In this document: in pieces, positions 1-14,507 of the stretch
Layout: every line of letters begins with the position of its first letter
Numbering within the stretch: the stretch's first letter is position 1
Assembly: GCF_003590095.1 (NCBI RefSeq)
Contig: NC_039481.1
Location: 13,981,895 to 14,045,894, forward strand
Length of the DNA stretch: 64,000 bases
Direction of reading: 5' to 3'
From: Trichoplusia ni
Lineage: Eukaryota > Arthropoda > Insecta > Lepidoptera > Noctuidae
The notes under the pieces: model-generated
Database searches by the model: none
What the model was told of the DNA's origin: nothing
Seen by the model: the letters and a program-made list of their open reading frames with translations, nothing else
Program-made: the position numbers and the translations under genes

Positions 1-1273
1 GTTTTAGATTTTATGCCTCATCGATTTTTTTAAGCGGAAACTATATCAATTGTCATTTCACTGGATGATATTGTTGATTTCTTTTATATCTTGTTATGTA
101 CAGATAATAAATATTTATTTTTAGGTCTTTTATTAGGTTTTATCATCTTGTAACGTTCTATGTTAAGTTAAGGCATCATAATGGACTTTAGTTTTTTGTC
201 GAATCCAAAATCGACCATGAAAATTGATCGTGTCATGTTGAAGAATCGAAAAGAGGTTTTTGTCAATTTGATGTTTGACGCTATAATATCAATAGATTAC
301 ACTTTGATTGATCGATGTTTAGATTAGATAGGTTTTTGTACAGGACCTGTTGGTAGTGTGTATTGCAAGGCAAAAACTACACCTAAAACTTATGTACATT
401 TCTGATCATTCCTAATTATTTTTCGTAAATTAACGTTTTTATACGTGAGGGAATAATCAAATTAGGTTGTGTACATGAAACTGCTGTAAATATTTTATCA
501 TGTAAATGAGTCCGAATGACATCATTTCATATGTTGGGCTACAATTTGGCAAGGGATGGAATATTTTTTTATTGTATTGACACGAGATCTATTTTTAGCC
601 CAGGCTTCGAAGCATTAGTCTGCCATACACAGTTCTCACTCAAACTTGAGTTCAAAATGATTTTTATTTTTCCTTTTATATGACACCTAATTAATTCCAG
701 ACATAATTTCCTGTGTCGTTACGAAAGCATGATATACTGTCGTAAAACTGGTATTTACAGATATACCTGACAGTTTGACTGGCAAATTATCTAGAAATAA
801 TTTAAACGCTGAACATTCAGGTTTCTTAAAAAAATGCGTTAATTTTGATCCAAACCGAAAGGGAAGTTTCTCTTTCGATATACAGGTGTATAATAATAAC
901 TAATTTACTTGGAATGGCCGCAATTAACAGCCGCAATAACTCTCGTTCCACTTGTGTTACTTTCGGCGAGGCGTCGAGTAACGGTGCTCGAGCTTTGTCT
1001 CAAGATGCTGTGTGGTGGCCCTTACACTACACAGGAACCTCAAAAGTACAATTCCAATCTCAGAGTTCTTGATGACTGAATTTACTTTACTAAATTGTTT
1101 TAATTTGGTGTTATCTGAACCTTTCCATTTTCAGGATTTTTCGGTACCTACACTTACTCGTGAAATATGTGTTTATTATGGCCTTTTATAACCTTCTACA
1201 ATACTTTGGCAGATCCTTAAAGTTCTTTCCTAAAACATATCTTGAACTGTGTGTACGTAGGTCATTTAGCTGT

Positions 1274-1568
1274 AATAAATAAATAAATAATAAATAAATA
1301 AATCATTTATTATCTCTTCACAATAGGCCTTAAAGTAACTTAACACTGTAAGATAGAAACAACTTGAGTTCCACCTATGTGAGAGACTGGTGCCTAATGT
1401 AGGTTTTATAGATTTAAACCTGTGTTATATGTCACCAGTGCCCCACCCTCGGTTAGAAACTAAACAAATTATAAACAAACCGTGAGAGGAGAAATAAAGA
1501 AAGAAAATAATTAAAGTACTAGAGTTTACAACAGAACATTAAATTGAAGTTTTTTTTTTTTTTTTTTT
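1274..1568. repeat. Low-complexity (AAAT)n and T19 tract
   Basis: An (AAAT)n-like microsatellite occupies about 1,274-1,302 and a run of 19 T occupies 1,550-1,568. The 250 bases between them are ordinary AT-rich sequence. The pairing of a TAAA-type repeat with a homopolymer tract could mark an old retroelement fragment, but I recognise no family. Confidence 0.5.
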
Positions 1569-3591
1569 ATTCCAGTTAATGTGTTATGAGGTGTATGAGT
1601 GGTGATAGTAGAAGTTAGGGAGTAAATGTGATAGTGTAAGTGTGAGCATATTTATGATGGTTGCGAGAGACATAGTATGATAGCACGAAAGTCTAAGAGA
1701 GAATGGATAAGAGTTTCAACAATCATACTACACTTATATTTAGTTTCTGGGGAAATTGAGAATGTTATTCAATTTGTTATATAGGTAGACACCAAGGAAA
1801 TCGGAAAATTTTTGTGAGAAGCTTAGTGACATGGACACATGTTTAAACATCATTTCTTTAAAATTTACTTTCTTTTATCGGTTTTTAGACCTGCGTTGAG
1901 AACTGAACCTTCTGTATTCGTCGATACTCTGACATTAGTAGCTGATATCAAACTGTAACGGTTTGATTCTAGATGAGTTTTTAATTCGTCGTTCGCTGTA
2001 CCTTATTTGAGCTTTAGCGGTGCTTTGGCTGATGATTCGGTTCAGTCACTTGGGCCCGAGATTGTTTCTTGGCGAAAACTTTCTCGTCCAAAGATAGTTA
2101 TTATGTGTTATATGTCTTCACGGTCACACTATGTGATAAAGTATGGCACTAATCTCGACTATATAATGTAAAGAAAAATAACGAATAAGATAGTATAAAT
2201 AACAATCTTGAAGCTTCCATATTACTTGTCAACACGGCACTCGCTCGCCGGCCATTCTCTTTCGCCTTTACTGCGTCACTATAAAGCTGTCAAAGAATTG
2301 AGTTCATCTGATGACAGGTGATAATTACAAAACACCCGTTGCCGTATAATATCCGACTTTTTTCAATGTCAATGTCCATGTTGGTTTTACCGCTTCGAAA
2401 CAGCTGGTCGCGGCAGAAATTCTTGTTCCGATGTCTGTTTAGCTCACCTCATTTATTCTACAACCTATTTTAGGTATAAACTACCTGTTTGAGATAGGCA
2501 CGTTTATTAGTACTTAATTTTGTATTATATTTGATATTCTCGTTACACCTTTCACTTACATTAGTACGGTTTATTATTGCGCCCGTAATATTGAAATTGA
2601 TTCTGCTAACATTTAACGTCATCACCCAACCCAGTTTGCAGAACTTTCATGCAAATGATCCAATTTCACTAAATGTTTTCACTTGAATATAAATAAAAGT
2701 ACTTGTCGGTACATCTCTAATTATGATTTATATTTAGACACCCACACTATGAAGTTTTGCCAATAAAGTTCTCACGTTCTCGTCGTGAAACCTACACTTG
2801 ACATTGTTTGCTTTGTTAGAGCACTCTACAAGTTTAAAAAGCACTTTCTTAGCTACAATGATATCATTTATTATAATGTTTTTAAACTGGCCGTTTTATA
2901 GTGCAGTGTATCGAGCGGTCGGCTCGCGTGAGGTCTGACAGAAACATTGTCCAGTCTGTCTCCGGCGGTGTCCCAAATACCGATTATGAACGTAAAACGC
3001 ATGGCGTCGACTGGATCTCGATTGTCATAAATCACGAAAGTGCTGTAAGTCAGGTTTAAATTTTGTAATTAGCCGTCGCGTGTTCAGAATTTTTGGAATT
3101 TTCATTTCTATTGTTCACGATATTTTTTGATTTATAACTTTTCGATAATATCTGTTGCAAGATTCGGTTGTAGCGAATTGTTCCGTGTGGAATTGAGTAA
3201 TGTTGTATTACAGTAAATGTTCTTTTTGCTTTTGCAAAAAAAATGTTTTATTTTATTGTACGTACTGTAATATCCCCGGGGTTTAATAGAAATAAATGTA
3301 GACGTAACAGCATTATTATTTTATTGCGTTGTTCTAGGACAGGTCAAGGTGTAACTTAGTTAAGTGCTTCGCGTTAATTAATTACATGTAATAAAATATA
3401 TTTTTTATGTGAATTCCTGCGGGGATCTTCCTCCGGCATTAATGGAATGACGTCCAGAACGTTACTGTCACTTTCGTCATACCATTTCACTCTGGCCAAT
3501 CCATCATCGTCCATTATTCATTGTTTTCCCTTTCCTACCGATTCTGCGTATTTCTTTAATAGTTTTAATGCAAGTAGAGTAACCCCACATT

Positions 3592-3661
3592 GTCCCATGG
3601 TACCACGGTGCCCCGCCGGGCGTGACGCCCATGTCCTGCGAATGTTCCCATGGGACGCAGG
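3592..3661. repeat. GC-rich nested inverted repeats
   Basis: This 70-base patch stands out from its AT-rich surroundings. It has GGGCGT-G-ACGCCC as a near-perfect hairpin (3,618-3,630), CCTGCG paired with CGCAGG (3,635-3,640 with 3,656-3,661) enclosing the palindrome TCCCATGGGA (3,646-3,655), and GTCCCATGG at 3,592-3,600, which can pair with that palindrome in an alternative fold. No coding exon or known element is recognised. It could be a structured RNA, a cruciform or a MITE remnant. Confidence 0.4.
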
Positions 3662-6600
3662 TGCCATTGTAATAAACTTCTTTTGAATAATTTATGGGAT
3701 CATTGTTCGCCTTTTACGGTCAGATGATGTTGTAAATTACTTTTCGGATGTTGCTTGAACAGGAACTTCGTTGTTTCTTTTTTTCTTTCTTAAAACCTAC
3801 TTACTATAAAGAATCAAAGGTCTTGAAAAAACTTATTTAACTAAAACAAGTGTTTTGTTTCTGAAGGTTGGAGTGGTTCCCACGGCAGTTGATTTATTTG
3901 GACATCGCCCTAATAGTTAACTTTTTAACTGATTTGCCGTTATTTAGCGTTAGCTTATATTTGCGATTGTTCCTGCATATTCTAGTTTCTTGGTGGTTCT
4001 CTGTACCTAGCGCTAATAAACATTGGAATACAACGAGACATTTAATTACATTACTTTCAACATCTTTACGAGTCTTGAGCACACATAGAGTTCGTGTTAC
4101 TGTATCTACAGTTCTCTTTAGTTCAACAAATTAGCAAAATTACTCTCTTCGAAGATAAACTTTACGCTTTAAACCTACCAACTTGCAAGTGTGTGAATTT
4201 TAAACTACTACCTTCTAAGAGTGAGATCTAATGGATATAATTTAAGGTTGAAATTTCAGTGGCGTTAAATTTATTATTAGTAAACGTAATTTGGTTTCGT
4301 TCGGTACACGTTTCACGGATTACCATCTGTTTACTTTCATGCTCTTGCAATTGTTAGTGTAGGTCATGTCATAGCATTGCGGGATCCAAACACATGGGGC
4401 TCTATGGGGTCATCAGCTAGGTCCCGCTAATTAGTACCTTCCATAATTGCGACGACAAGCACTATTATTAGCTTATTTTCTATTTCTATTAGATTTTCTT
4501 CTTTGTTCTCAAGAAGGATATTGACAGTAATCTCATTGGTTCCAGTGAAATTATTTTATAAAAGATGAAAATGTATTTTTACTTTTCCAGTACTAAGACT
4601 ACAAAATTTATTTATAAGACGAGAAAATTTAATCTCGGATTACTCTCCACGAGAAGGTGCTATTTTATGTCTTTAAAAGGAAATTAAAAAGCACATTTTC
4701 TGCTGTACTTTATTGGAATTTACTGTAAATTATTTTTTACATAATTTTGCAACCTGTTTTGGAAATTACGAAAGTTAAGCAATATTTCTACGAAAGACCG
4801 TAAGCAGAAAATGATGTAATAAATTAACTCATTAAATGGACCTGTTTCATTTAATGGGACCTCTTAAAATGGGAGAATGTTAACAGCGTAAACGCCGTAT
4901 GTAGTGTGGTTGAACAACACAAAGTTATTCCGAGTTTTCTCAAGAAAATTAGATTTTCTAATTTCTTCACACTTAAGTGTTCGTGTAATTTCACCGCGTT
5001 TAAGCCTTTTCCCTTATTTGTAGCCTTCATTAAATGTGGTTTTAGAAGCTACTTTGTTATGTAAATGCCTACGTCTTCAAAGAATTTTCCGACCTTCCAA
5101 GATAATTAGTAAGCTGGTTTCTCTGTCCTAAAAGATGTACTCGAAAACTTCACCGAGAGCAATTAATTCATTTTAAAATTTTACTTCCAGCAAGGAAATA
5201 GGATGTAATTTTCGGTTAAATTTAGGAATTTAATAAATAGTTTATTGCATTTCATTTGCTCACGTTTTATAGAGACATAAATAACTTTGTCTACATAAAA
5301 TGTCTGTGAACGTCACGTAATGGACTCGATTTTATTGTATTGCATTTTATTCTTTAAAGGATGCCTTTTATTAGAATTCATCTTTCAAATCCATACCCAT
5401 ATAAAGAATCTTTAAATTACTTGCTGTATAATAATAACAGCTTTCTCGTTAACTTTCAATAGACACGTGTAAGTTGATCATTAAAATAGTCGAAAAGAAG
5501 AGCGTAGTTCCAAGAATTTCATTTGTTTGTAGTTTAGGAATAATACGTCAATTAATGTAAAGTCTCATTAGATTCGACTTGAATTCTTTCACCATCACCC
5601 TTTCTATTTTGAAGCATTCTTCATGTGTCATTGTTTTTTTTAACTTCTTTCACCTGATTTCGTCTGCTGTCAATGCTTGTAGATTTATTTATTTAAACGT
5701 CGCATTGAAGTAAGTGAATTCTGTTTCGCCTAATTCAATTATACGATCTTTCTATATTTCATAAAAAATGTTTGTAGCTAAAGTCAAGACAATCCAAATA
5801 TGTTCCAAACTTTAAAGCGAAATAAATATTTGATTCCAAAGACCATGACTTTGACAAGGTTCTAAGAGATATTGAACGCCGAAATCGTTTAACATAAAAT
5901 TCATCATATCTCTAATGTAATATTAAACGAAAGTGACCATGAAGTATGGACTGTAATTTTTGTCCATTCAGTATCTGCACTATCTACCATTGTTGCTCTG
6001 ATGTTCGGACTCTCGTTTAAATTTTGACCTTCGCCTGTACCAGTTTAATGGGTGAAATTTTAAGATGCTTTGACTCCGTATGATTGACTATGTTACTGTT
6101 ACTTTCATTGTTGTGATCATTGTGTTTATGTACTTTTGTTTAATGTTCAACACGATGAGAGTTGCTTTTAAATAGTTGTCGATTTTCTCTTTGACTATGT
6201 TGAAAGGAGAAATGATATTTTGGAGATTCGATTTTGTTTTGTTTTTAGAATGGAATATACAATCCCAATGGGTTTATTTCTTTCTATATTGACAGTCATT
6301 ATTTGTACATAAAGGTCCAAAAGTTAAAACTCAAATCGTTAATGTGTTTAGATACATTATAAAACAACGAATGCTGGGATCTAATCTAGCTTACAGTAAA
6401 TCCGATATAGCTAACTGTTCTCTCGTTCAGTCGCGTGTACGAAACAGTTTGTATTTCTACTAATGGTTGTCAAGCACGGAAGCGGCCGATCGTGGACCTT
6501 TAACCTCTCACAAAATTATTGGTATTAATAATAAAATTACGACTTTCTAAACGGTTATTAAGAGTCACTTAGCACAGTTTTGGACAATGTGATTTGAAGA

Positions 6601-7326
6601 ACGAAGGTAGGTTAGTGGCGTCTTGTTTAGTGTCGTGACGCGACGCGCGTTTTTGCCTCCGATCTCACTTTCACGCCATGTCCTTATTAGTTCGATATTG
6701 TACAAAATTCGTTTTCGTTTGGACGCCGCCGGCTGTTGGTTTAGGTATGTTCCAAAATCGCTACAGTTATTGTTTCTTGTGTCTTGTTATGGTTGAATGC
6801 TTGTTATACATTAAGACTAAAACCTAGTCTACTGACACGTGACCCGCGCGTTTTACTTTTGATTTAACGATTAGCAACCTCAGATTCCTAAGTCATTAAC
6901 TTAGTTTTACGTATCTGCTTACTGGAATTCGATTAACTTACCTTTTTGGAAAGACAATAAATTAAAGTAAAACCAACTCAGAAAGCACTTAAGTGAATAT
7001 TTAAATCAATACATTATGGCTAAAAATAGATACGGCCATCACGAAACGTCGTCTCAGAATGTCCCCTTAATACGTACTTAATTATAATTATGTAGATATT
7101 AATTAATTGTTATCTCTGTAATAAAACAAGGAAGCCCGTAAGTATTGACCCTGGCAACTGGTGATAATTCGCGATATTTTTATCTCATCGTGTAATTGTT
7201 CGCAACGTTAATTTAAAGATAGTTTACTAGTCGCCGTGTTGCTGTGCTAATAATTACTTGAATGATGATATAATCACGACAGTCTAGACATGCAGGAGGC
7301 TCGGATGCTTGATATCATTTATCTTT

Positions 7327-7464
7327 TTAGGGTCTCGTATCCAAAGTATAAAAACGAAACCCGACTATTAATAAGGTTCCGCTGTCAGTCCGCCTGTTCA
7401 TCTGTCCGTCAGTCACCATGCTGTATGACATGAACTGTGTATCTGAACAGTCGATATTTTCACA
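7327..7464 (+). repeat. Dispersed moth repeat fragment, unclassified
   Basis: The stretch begins with a short run like GGGTCTCGTATCCAAAG, passes through a pyrimidine-rich tract of repeated CTGTC/CCGTC words, and ends near CAGTCGATATTTTCACAG. I know this arrangement from a very common unclassified repeat of Lepidoptera. The assignment is from memory of the pattern; no ends or target duplications could be defined. Confidence 0.45.
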
Positions 7465-8259
7465 GGTTATATGAAGAATTTTTGTTCACTGTACCAACAA
7501 ATAAGAAAATCACAACGACGATTGGTACGGTCGTAAGTTTTAGGGTGATCATTACGTTTGCAAAGTATTGTATTTATTACGTTTGCAATTGCAAATGTGT
7601 ATTTCTATAGACTTTTGTCCGTAACTAAGTTGTTTCTTTATTGGTTTCTTATATTGTTTGGCAACCGAAAAATCACTTATAAACAAACTTTGATTTTTGA
7701 ACAGCTTAAATGGGCCTAAATCATTATTGCTATCCACGAATACCCTCCACAATAAAACCGTGATTTGAGCAGGACATTGAATAATCTCTCTGGATAAATT
7801 AATATGTAGTCTCTCATGTGTGCCGACAATCGTATCTTTCAAATTGTCCGCCATTTTCTGTTTAATGTCCAATGTCACAAATTAAGGTCCGTTTAGTTGA
7901 AGGCGTTTACTACGGCTCTATAAAACGCGCCTCACTTAAAGGCTTTGCTAAAGATATCATTATGTGTCAAACGAAACAAATGTTGTTAGAAAAGAATGTA
8001 GTAAGACAGTCTAGACACATGAAGACCTGATCCAAAATGAGTATTAAAAATATGTGTCATTTCACCATCGCAAGTTGATTTGTTTTGTAGTACAATGTAA
8101 AAAATAGCAAGATTTGCGAGCAATGCCTTAAAATAGATTCCTTGTTTTAGTTTCCCTAGTCATCATTGTATACCATATTTATAAATTCTCTTTTGAATTA
8201 ATATTCTCAAGTCGGAGCATAGGCTTGTTTGTTTTAACCCCAACTCATAAACTAAGTAC

Positions 8260-8307
8260 CTTAAGTGTGGTCTCGCCTCGCGCCCGCGTCGCGGTCGCCG
8301 CCGCCAT
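8260..8307 (-). CDS. Possible alternative first coding exon in a GC-rich island
   Basis: A strongly GC-rich island at about 8,270-8,360 lies in DNA that is otherwise AT-rich. On the minus strand it holds an ATG at 8,307 followed by 16 codons (beginning MAAATATRARG) and a moderate donor, GTACTTAG, at phase 0. It could be an internal promoter and first exon of the Patronin gene giving an isoform without the first CH-domain exon. There is no homology support and the donor is not ideal, so this is a weak call. The island itself is clear. Confidence 0.2.
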
Positions 8308-8393
8308 CGCCACCTCTCGCTGCGCGCGCGTCGTCGGTCAGCCAGGAAGCGCGCGCGCACGATCACCCAGGGCGTTTGTTTTTCGTGACCCAC

Positions 8394-11300
8394 TGCTGAT
8401 CTTATTATTGCCTCACTAAATGAAATTACGTGCCGCTTAACCTTTACCGTATAGAATGAACTTTTCTAATCAGTTCTTCGATTTCGTGTTGCAAAAGTTT
8501 TGCCGGGTAGTTATAAAACGATGCATTGCTTTCGAAACTGTAATAGATCTTACCGCTTTTTGCGTCACCGGTTGGAACTTAATTTTACTTTTGGTTATCT
8601 CTTTGATCTGTGTAAAATATACCCTGCATACTTTAAAGAAGTGACTTATAATGGTGAAATATAATCTACACATGTGCCATCGCTGCAACGAGAATTCAAG
8701 AGACTGGTAGACAAAGAAAATATTTTCCGTGATTGTGTTGATGTATCATTATCCTCACAAAGAAAATAAACAAGCAAACATTACGAATCTTAGGAAGTTA
8801 CCGCTTTCTCATCAGAGCGTATAACGTTTTGTCCGTGACAGATATTGCTAGCTTAATCGTTAGTAAAATGTAAATAAATCGATCATACGACCATACTAAA
8901 ACGTAAGCATACCCAAGCCCATATATCCCGCGGATACTGCGCATTAAATCTGAAGCTGCGCACATTTACCCCGACCTGTCGCTCTCACCGCTTTCAACAA
9001 GCGCATCGAATCACTGATATATCGGTAAATTAAAAATATGAATTTCTTCTCATTAAAAGCGGAACTGCGAGGTACCGTGGAAATTGCACGCATTTTCTTT
9101 AAGCGCTGTCTTAGCGGCTTTCCTATCGAGATCGGGAGAAAGCATTTTGCCTTGCGGCCTATTTCTGTCCGTATCTCTGTCACATTACAAATTAACTTTC
9201 AAGCTTCTGCTTCGACATATGATCAGGCAGACGTTGATAACCACTCATTGACGTACCTTGCCTAGAAACTAGGAAAAAGTTGTTTGGAAACGGTGCTCAA
9301 GAAACACGCTATTAGTAAAAAATATACTAACCTACTGAGTGTGAATGGAAATTTATGAAGTTTCATAGTTTTCTTGAAAGTTTGATCGTGAAAGTCGATT
9401 CCGGTAGCGAAGGCTGTAAGCTTTCGCTCTATATTCCACGCCTTCATAAATAAGAGCATGGCGTCTATACCCGGAACAGGCATAAAATGTAGGCTGTGCA
9501 AATATGTACATATTGTTTGATCGAAATCGGATCCTCAGCCGGGCCATGCACTCTCTGTACTATTTTTTTCCCTCGCAGAACACGGACCAAAAATGGATCG
9601 TAGGACGAAAAGAACTTAACCAACTTGTGAAAGCTATGACATGGCTTGGACGGATGATTTTGCATCGAGACGTGCATGTTCCTGTTATTTTTTTCTTCAA
9701 ATATTTGCGTAAGAGACACAGATAAGCGGACATTGACGTTTGTTGATGGTATCTGCAAGTCTTGCAAACCGAGAGTCTGGCAGATGAGATCATATGCCTT
9801 GTGTTACATATTTATCTTCTGTCTTTTGTGATGCTACATAGAAAATCAATGAAACATTTCAGTGTTAAGAAATATTTAAATAAAATCCTTGATAGCTACA
9901 GACTAGCCTCGACATAATGCCCATCAATGTAACTCGTCCAACAATGATAACCAACGAAAACTACCCAGAGAAACAATCGACTGAGTCTTAGAATAATTAA
10001 TGTTCTAGTTTCGGGATATTTATGATACGTCTTTACATAATGGCAAAATACTAATATTCTATTACGTAGTAAAACTGGAAGCCATACTTAACATAGAGGA
10101 ACTCATAACAAATACTTATTAACGAGAAATGTAATAGCCCGCAAAACAATAGCCAAGGGATTTGCTTCGGATTAGAGTCTTAAGTGTAAATTACATTTAC
10201 ATAATCACCATTCTCAAGTAAAGCCACTTAGTTTGCAGTAGTAAACACTAAACAGCTATTAAGTGATAAGGATCAGTCGATATCTCGATAACTAGTGAAA
10301 CTGTATCGAGAATGATGGAAATAAAGTTTACGAGCGATTGTTCTATGATAATCGATTCTAAGATAATCAATTCATATCTGATATTAATATCTTTTGCTTT
10401 GACGTTACGATTATAATTTTACTTTGTTGCGTTTGATATACTTTTATGGGATTTATTAGTTTTATTATTACTACTACTGTTTGTTGTTTCGCCTATTTTA
10501 TTTACTAAACAAACAATATAATTATTTTGTCGCGATAAAAGAAAATTAAAAAGAAAAAAATACATTAAATCTAATATTTCCTGATTTTACTGTAATAAAA
10601 GCAAGCAAGCCATTACATAAAAAATGTAAGCTTCTAATAATCCCGTGACAAAACAAAATTTACCTGATCTGGAGTATTTTATCTTCAAGGTCGCACCTAG
10701 CCTTAACAAACGGAAATCTATAGCTTCGCACTGAAAGTGATTACGTCGTTGTTACCGCACTTACAAAGGTTAGTTCATATTTCACATAACAAGTGCTTCC
10801 GGCACGCATACCTAACTCCTTTATTATACAAATCACTTTTATAGAAACAAAATTTAGTTTTATAAACATCCTCTATAATAGTTCCATGAGGGTCAGAGAT
10901 CAGAATTTCGGAATTGTTGTGTTTTGTATTGTGGTCTCATTTCCAAAGTTATTTAACTTGCGTACTTATTTTAAGAACACAGGCAACACTGTACTTTACT
11001 AGTGTTTCGATGTTTGATTTGTTTCAGGAAATCAGTGTATTCATGTCATTGGTGCTAAATCGTGGCAAAAATCAATAGTTTCCATTAGCGCTGCAGGGTC
11101 GCGCGGCCGACCTTGGGCCACACTATCAGACAAACACTCGCGCCCCACTATACTTATCTTATCACCATCAACAACACATTCAGGTCAAGTGATGAAACGC
11201 CCTGCTTCGTTTCTGTGTCTCCTAAACCGATTAATTTCAGATTTACACGTTTTTTGGGGATTATCACAGTCTGCTCCACATAGCTTCCAAGTTTCTCTTT

Positions 11301-14300
11301 CGGAATGCCTGACTCCGGTTAATTAGACTAGTGAATATTCATGTTTTTACATTTAAGGGGTGAACGTAAAAGCTTGCTTATTCTAGATGTGATCGTAATA
11401 AATTATTGTGGTAATTGAATTCGAGATTCCACGAATTTTTGAAGTAGCTGGAAGTAGTTTTATTGGCTGCCGTGTTGCGCGGGAGATTTAAAGACTCACA
11501 AGATATGGGAAACATTAAGTTCTGTGTCTAAGTAAGGTGCCTAAATCTAGACCGGTTATCGGGTCTTATGTAATGACATAACGGTTACAAACACGAGCTG
11601 GTGTACCAGTAGTTTCACGTGACGATAAAATTCCCGCAAAACAATGCCGTGTTTAATTCCACCGGTTTGTTTTGGTAAACGCACACGCCTACGACGTCTA
11701 GCCGAAACGGGACAAACGGTCTTGTTCAATTATTGTTTGGACTGCAACAATGTTGTGCACAATATTTTGTATACAATCGTTTATTGAAATGTAACTAGTC
11801 CTGAAAATTGTTTGGGATTTTACTAAGTAATTTGTTTTGGTGCTTACAGAAGCTGAATACTTTGGTTAACTTTGTTTTATTAATGGTCCTACGTTCTTGT
11901 CTTGTTGATCTGTATGAAATAACAAACTTATTTGATAAAATCTTAATTGCCAATAGTTATTAACACGTGAAAGAAAGTGTTTCAATTCGTCCGCGGAAGC
12001 TATTTCAATATCTTATCTGAATCGTCTATGAAATTATATAATAACAGTTACATTTTATTTTTGTTTTTGTTTTAATAGTAATTAAAAGTCAGTTTTTTGG
12101 ATTCAGACTTCAGGCACTTTCTCTTTCAACAATTTATAAATACTAAAAATAATGGCTGGTAATAATATTTTGATGATTCTCTAAATACATTCCAGACTAA
12201 ACGGTAGCGTCTAGAATTAAAATCGCTTTATCAAATCTGAAACAATTATGAAAAGATATTACATTTCTAAATAAATGTGAAATGATGTATCTAAAGTTTG
12301 TTACACCGATGATATTGCTGCACTGAATCCTAAAGTAAACATGTGTGTCTCTGAGAAATGATAACATATCTCATAAACAAATGAAATGCATAAGACAACT
12401 GTTTGATTTGAAGCAACTAGATGATAAAGAGCACGCAAACCGTGTATGGACATTTGCATTTTCAAAAAAATATGCGTGTGACGTCATCAAAATACTAAAT
12501 ATGTAAAGAGCACAGTTTGAGAGTGGCCACGTCTCATTGTTGACTGTTCTCGATTTTAATGTGTACATAGGAAGTGACACAGAAAATTGTGTGAATGTAT
12601 TTTTTTTACCAACAATTTTTGTGAGATCGTCCGGAAATGTGAATGTTGGCATGCAAGTAAATTTGAAGATTTAGAAATTCGAGATAATGTTAAGTAAAAC
12701 AATTTACTTAAATTGAGAATAATGATCAGGTTTCCTTTATCTAGCTGGGAAGTAAGCTTTTCTGGAAAGGTACAAATTGTTGCGTTAACGTTACGTGTGT
12801 GTGTTATGGAGAATGAGAAGTGATGACAGCCTGCTAATCTGAGGACCACGACCATAAGGGTAACGTGATCCTCGTAATACGTAGGAAGTTACTTAACATG
12901 CTAAATTATCTCTTGCACCTAGAATATAAGGTTTGTTATAAGTTTTAGCATTCTTGATGTAGATTTAAACGTGCAAAAACTAAAGGCAGAGTTTTTAATG
13001 TTGTCAATCACTAGCCGTTTAGCTTGCCAATTAAAAACAAAAAACGCATGACTATATTTGTGATTAACAATGAGGAAACGTAAACAACAGCTGATGACTG
13101 TGTCATACTTGATATTTTTGTTTATCATGCAACTAATAAATAAATACAGACATATTTCAAAGCTTTTGACATTAGGTCAAAACGTATTACGTATTTAGTG
13201 TGAACATTAGTCAGCTCAGTCACCCACTGCATCCATTTGACACTGAACTGTTCTTAGTCATATTTTAGTATACCAAAGGCAAGGTGATCTAGAATTAAGG
13301 CACGCAGTGGGCGAAAATCGAGACTAGGTAAATAAAAAACCCGATTGTGAAATCAAACACCAAATGTTTGACACAATGCCGTCAGCATTCGATAATGTGG
13401 GCTGAAGTTGATAACCACACAAGTAATTCTTTGAACTAAATGGTTTATGATAAAGTATTGTTGATATTTGATATATTATAAAATGCAGAATTGGCAAATG
13501 ATGTCATTACCAATGCCAGTTTAAACGGAGCCAAAGTTGGAAAGATCAGGGCTAGTTATGTCAAATTTTAGAGTCGTAATATGTATACAAGAGATTAAAA
13601 ATGAATTTGTTTTTTTTATGCTACTGTAAGTGTAAATATTACCGACGCAAATGATGTCGTTAACCCTGACCGATGACAAAGTTAGTTCACTTTATTCTTC
13701 TTACATGTGTTTTGTTTATGTAAGTTCTTGATCTTTTATCTGTTGGTACCACTACTGCAAGTGGTTTTTTTTTTGTTGGAGACACCGTTGATGGGTTACC
13801 AATTCTGCTAACAATTCGATTTTTATATTTTGTCCTAGTTGTATGGAACCCTTTAGTGTCGCGAGTATGACTCACATGTGACCGTTTTTGTCTTACTGAT
13901 AGTTTATATTCATCATCCGAGGTTTTAATAGTAGAATTACGATTTTACAATTTGCGATTGCCTTGTAAATCTTTGATCAAATGAATCAACAATTGTATTG
14001 GAAGGATACATTGTATTAATTTGATGAACGTAGGCGTCTTTGCAGTTCCTAATTTACAAAATTTACATAAACTTGTCAGCTAAGGTCGACTGACTTGTGT
14101 GACAAATGTACATACGTAGGGAACCATATTAAGTTTCGTTGAAATTAATCTACTCCAGTAGAGTCTACGAGTATCTAACTATAAAATAGTAATAAGTACT
14201 GCCTACTAGACTAATATTAATTTCAATTTCGCTTTGAAGCAAAAACAGTTTTTAGTCCATGGTAGTCACGTCAATTAGCTACAGTAATTTCACACACAAG

Positions 14301-14507
14301 TACAGTCAAAGCCACATGTACTACCTTTGAAGTCAATAACAGCTTAATATCGCAAATAGCCTGACTACAAAAAATATACCCGAATGATCTCCGTCCACAA
14401 ACTCATTACGTCTTACGTGCAGTCATTCGGTCTCGTCTGTCGGCGCGTCGATCCTCGACCAGCTATAAATTGATTATATTCATCATTACGAGCGCTCGGT
14501 ACGTGCT
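8394..14507. other. Gene-free stretch left of assembly gap
   Basis: No exon, RNA gene or classifiable repeat is supported here. Overlapping short frames on both strands near 9.0-9.8 kb lack splice logic and family resemblance. A small GC-rich patch lies near 11.1 kb. Just before the gap, at about 14,420-14,507, the sequence becomes GC-richer and contains CTATAAAT, so a promoter next to the gap is possible but not supported further. Confidence 0.5.

Larger units (their letters stand above)
1..7326. other. Gene-free stretch, probably intron or flank of Patronin
   Basis: No open frame here has coding character together with matching splice sites; the longest are 60-90 codons and look random. 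The DNA is AT-rich. It holds low-complexity runs near 1.3-1.6 kb and a GC-rich inverted-repeat patch near 3.6 kb, both listed separately. Because Patronin exons on the minus strand lie to the right and its later exons are not seen, this is probably Patronin intron. That is inference from gene direction only. Confidence 0.5.

Noticed and set aside
7552..7878. 108-codon minus-strand frame
   Set aside because: It overlaps the tail of a dispersed repeat region, has no recognisable motif and no splice context, and long chance frames are expected in AT-rich DNA.
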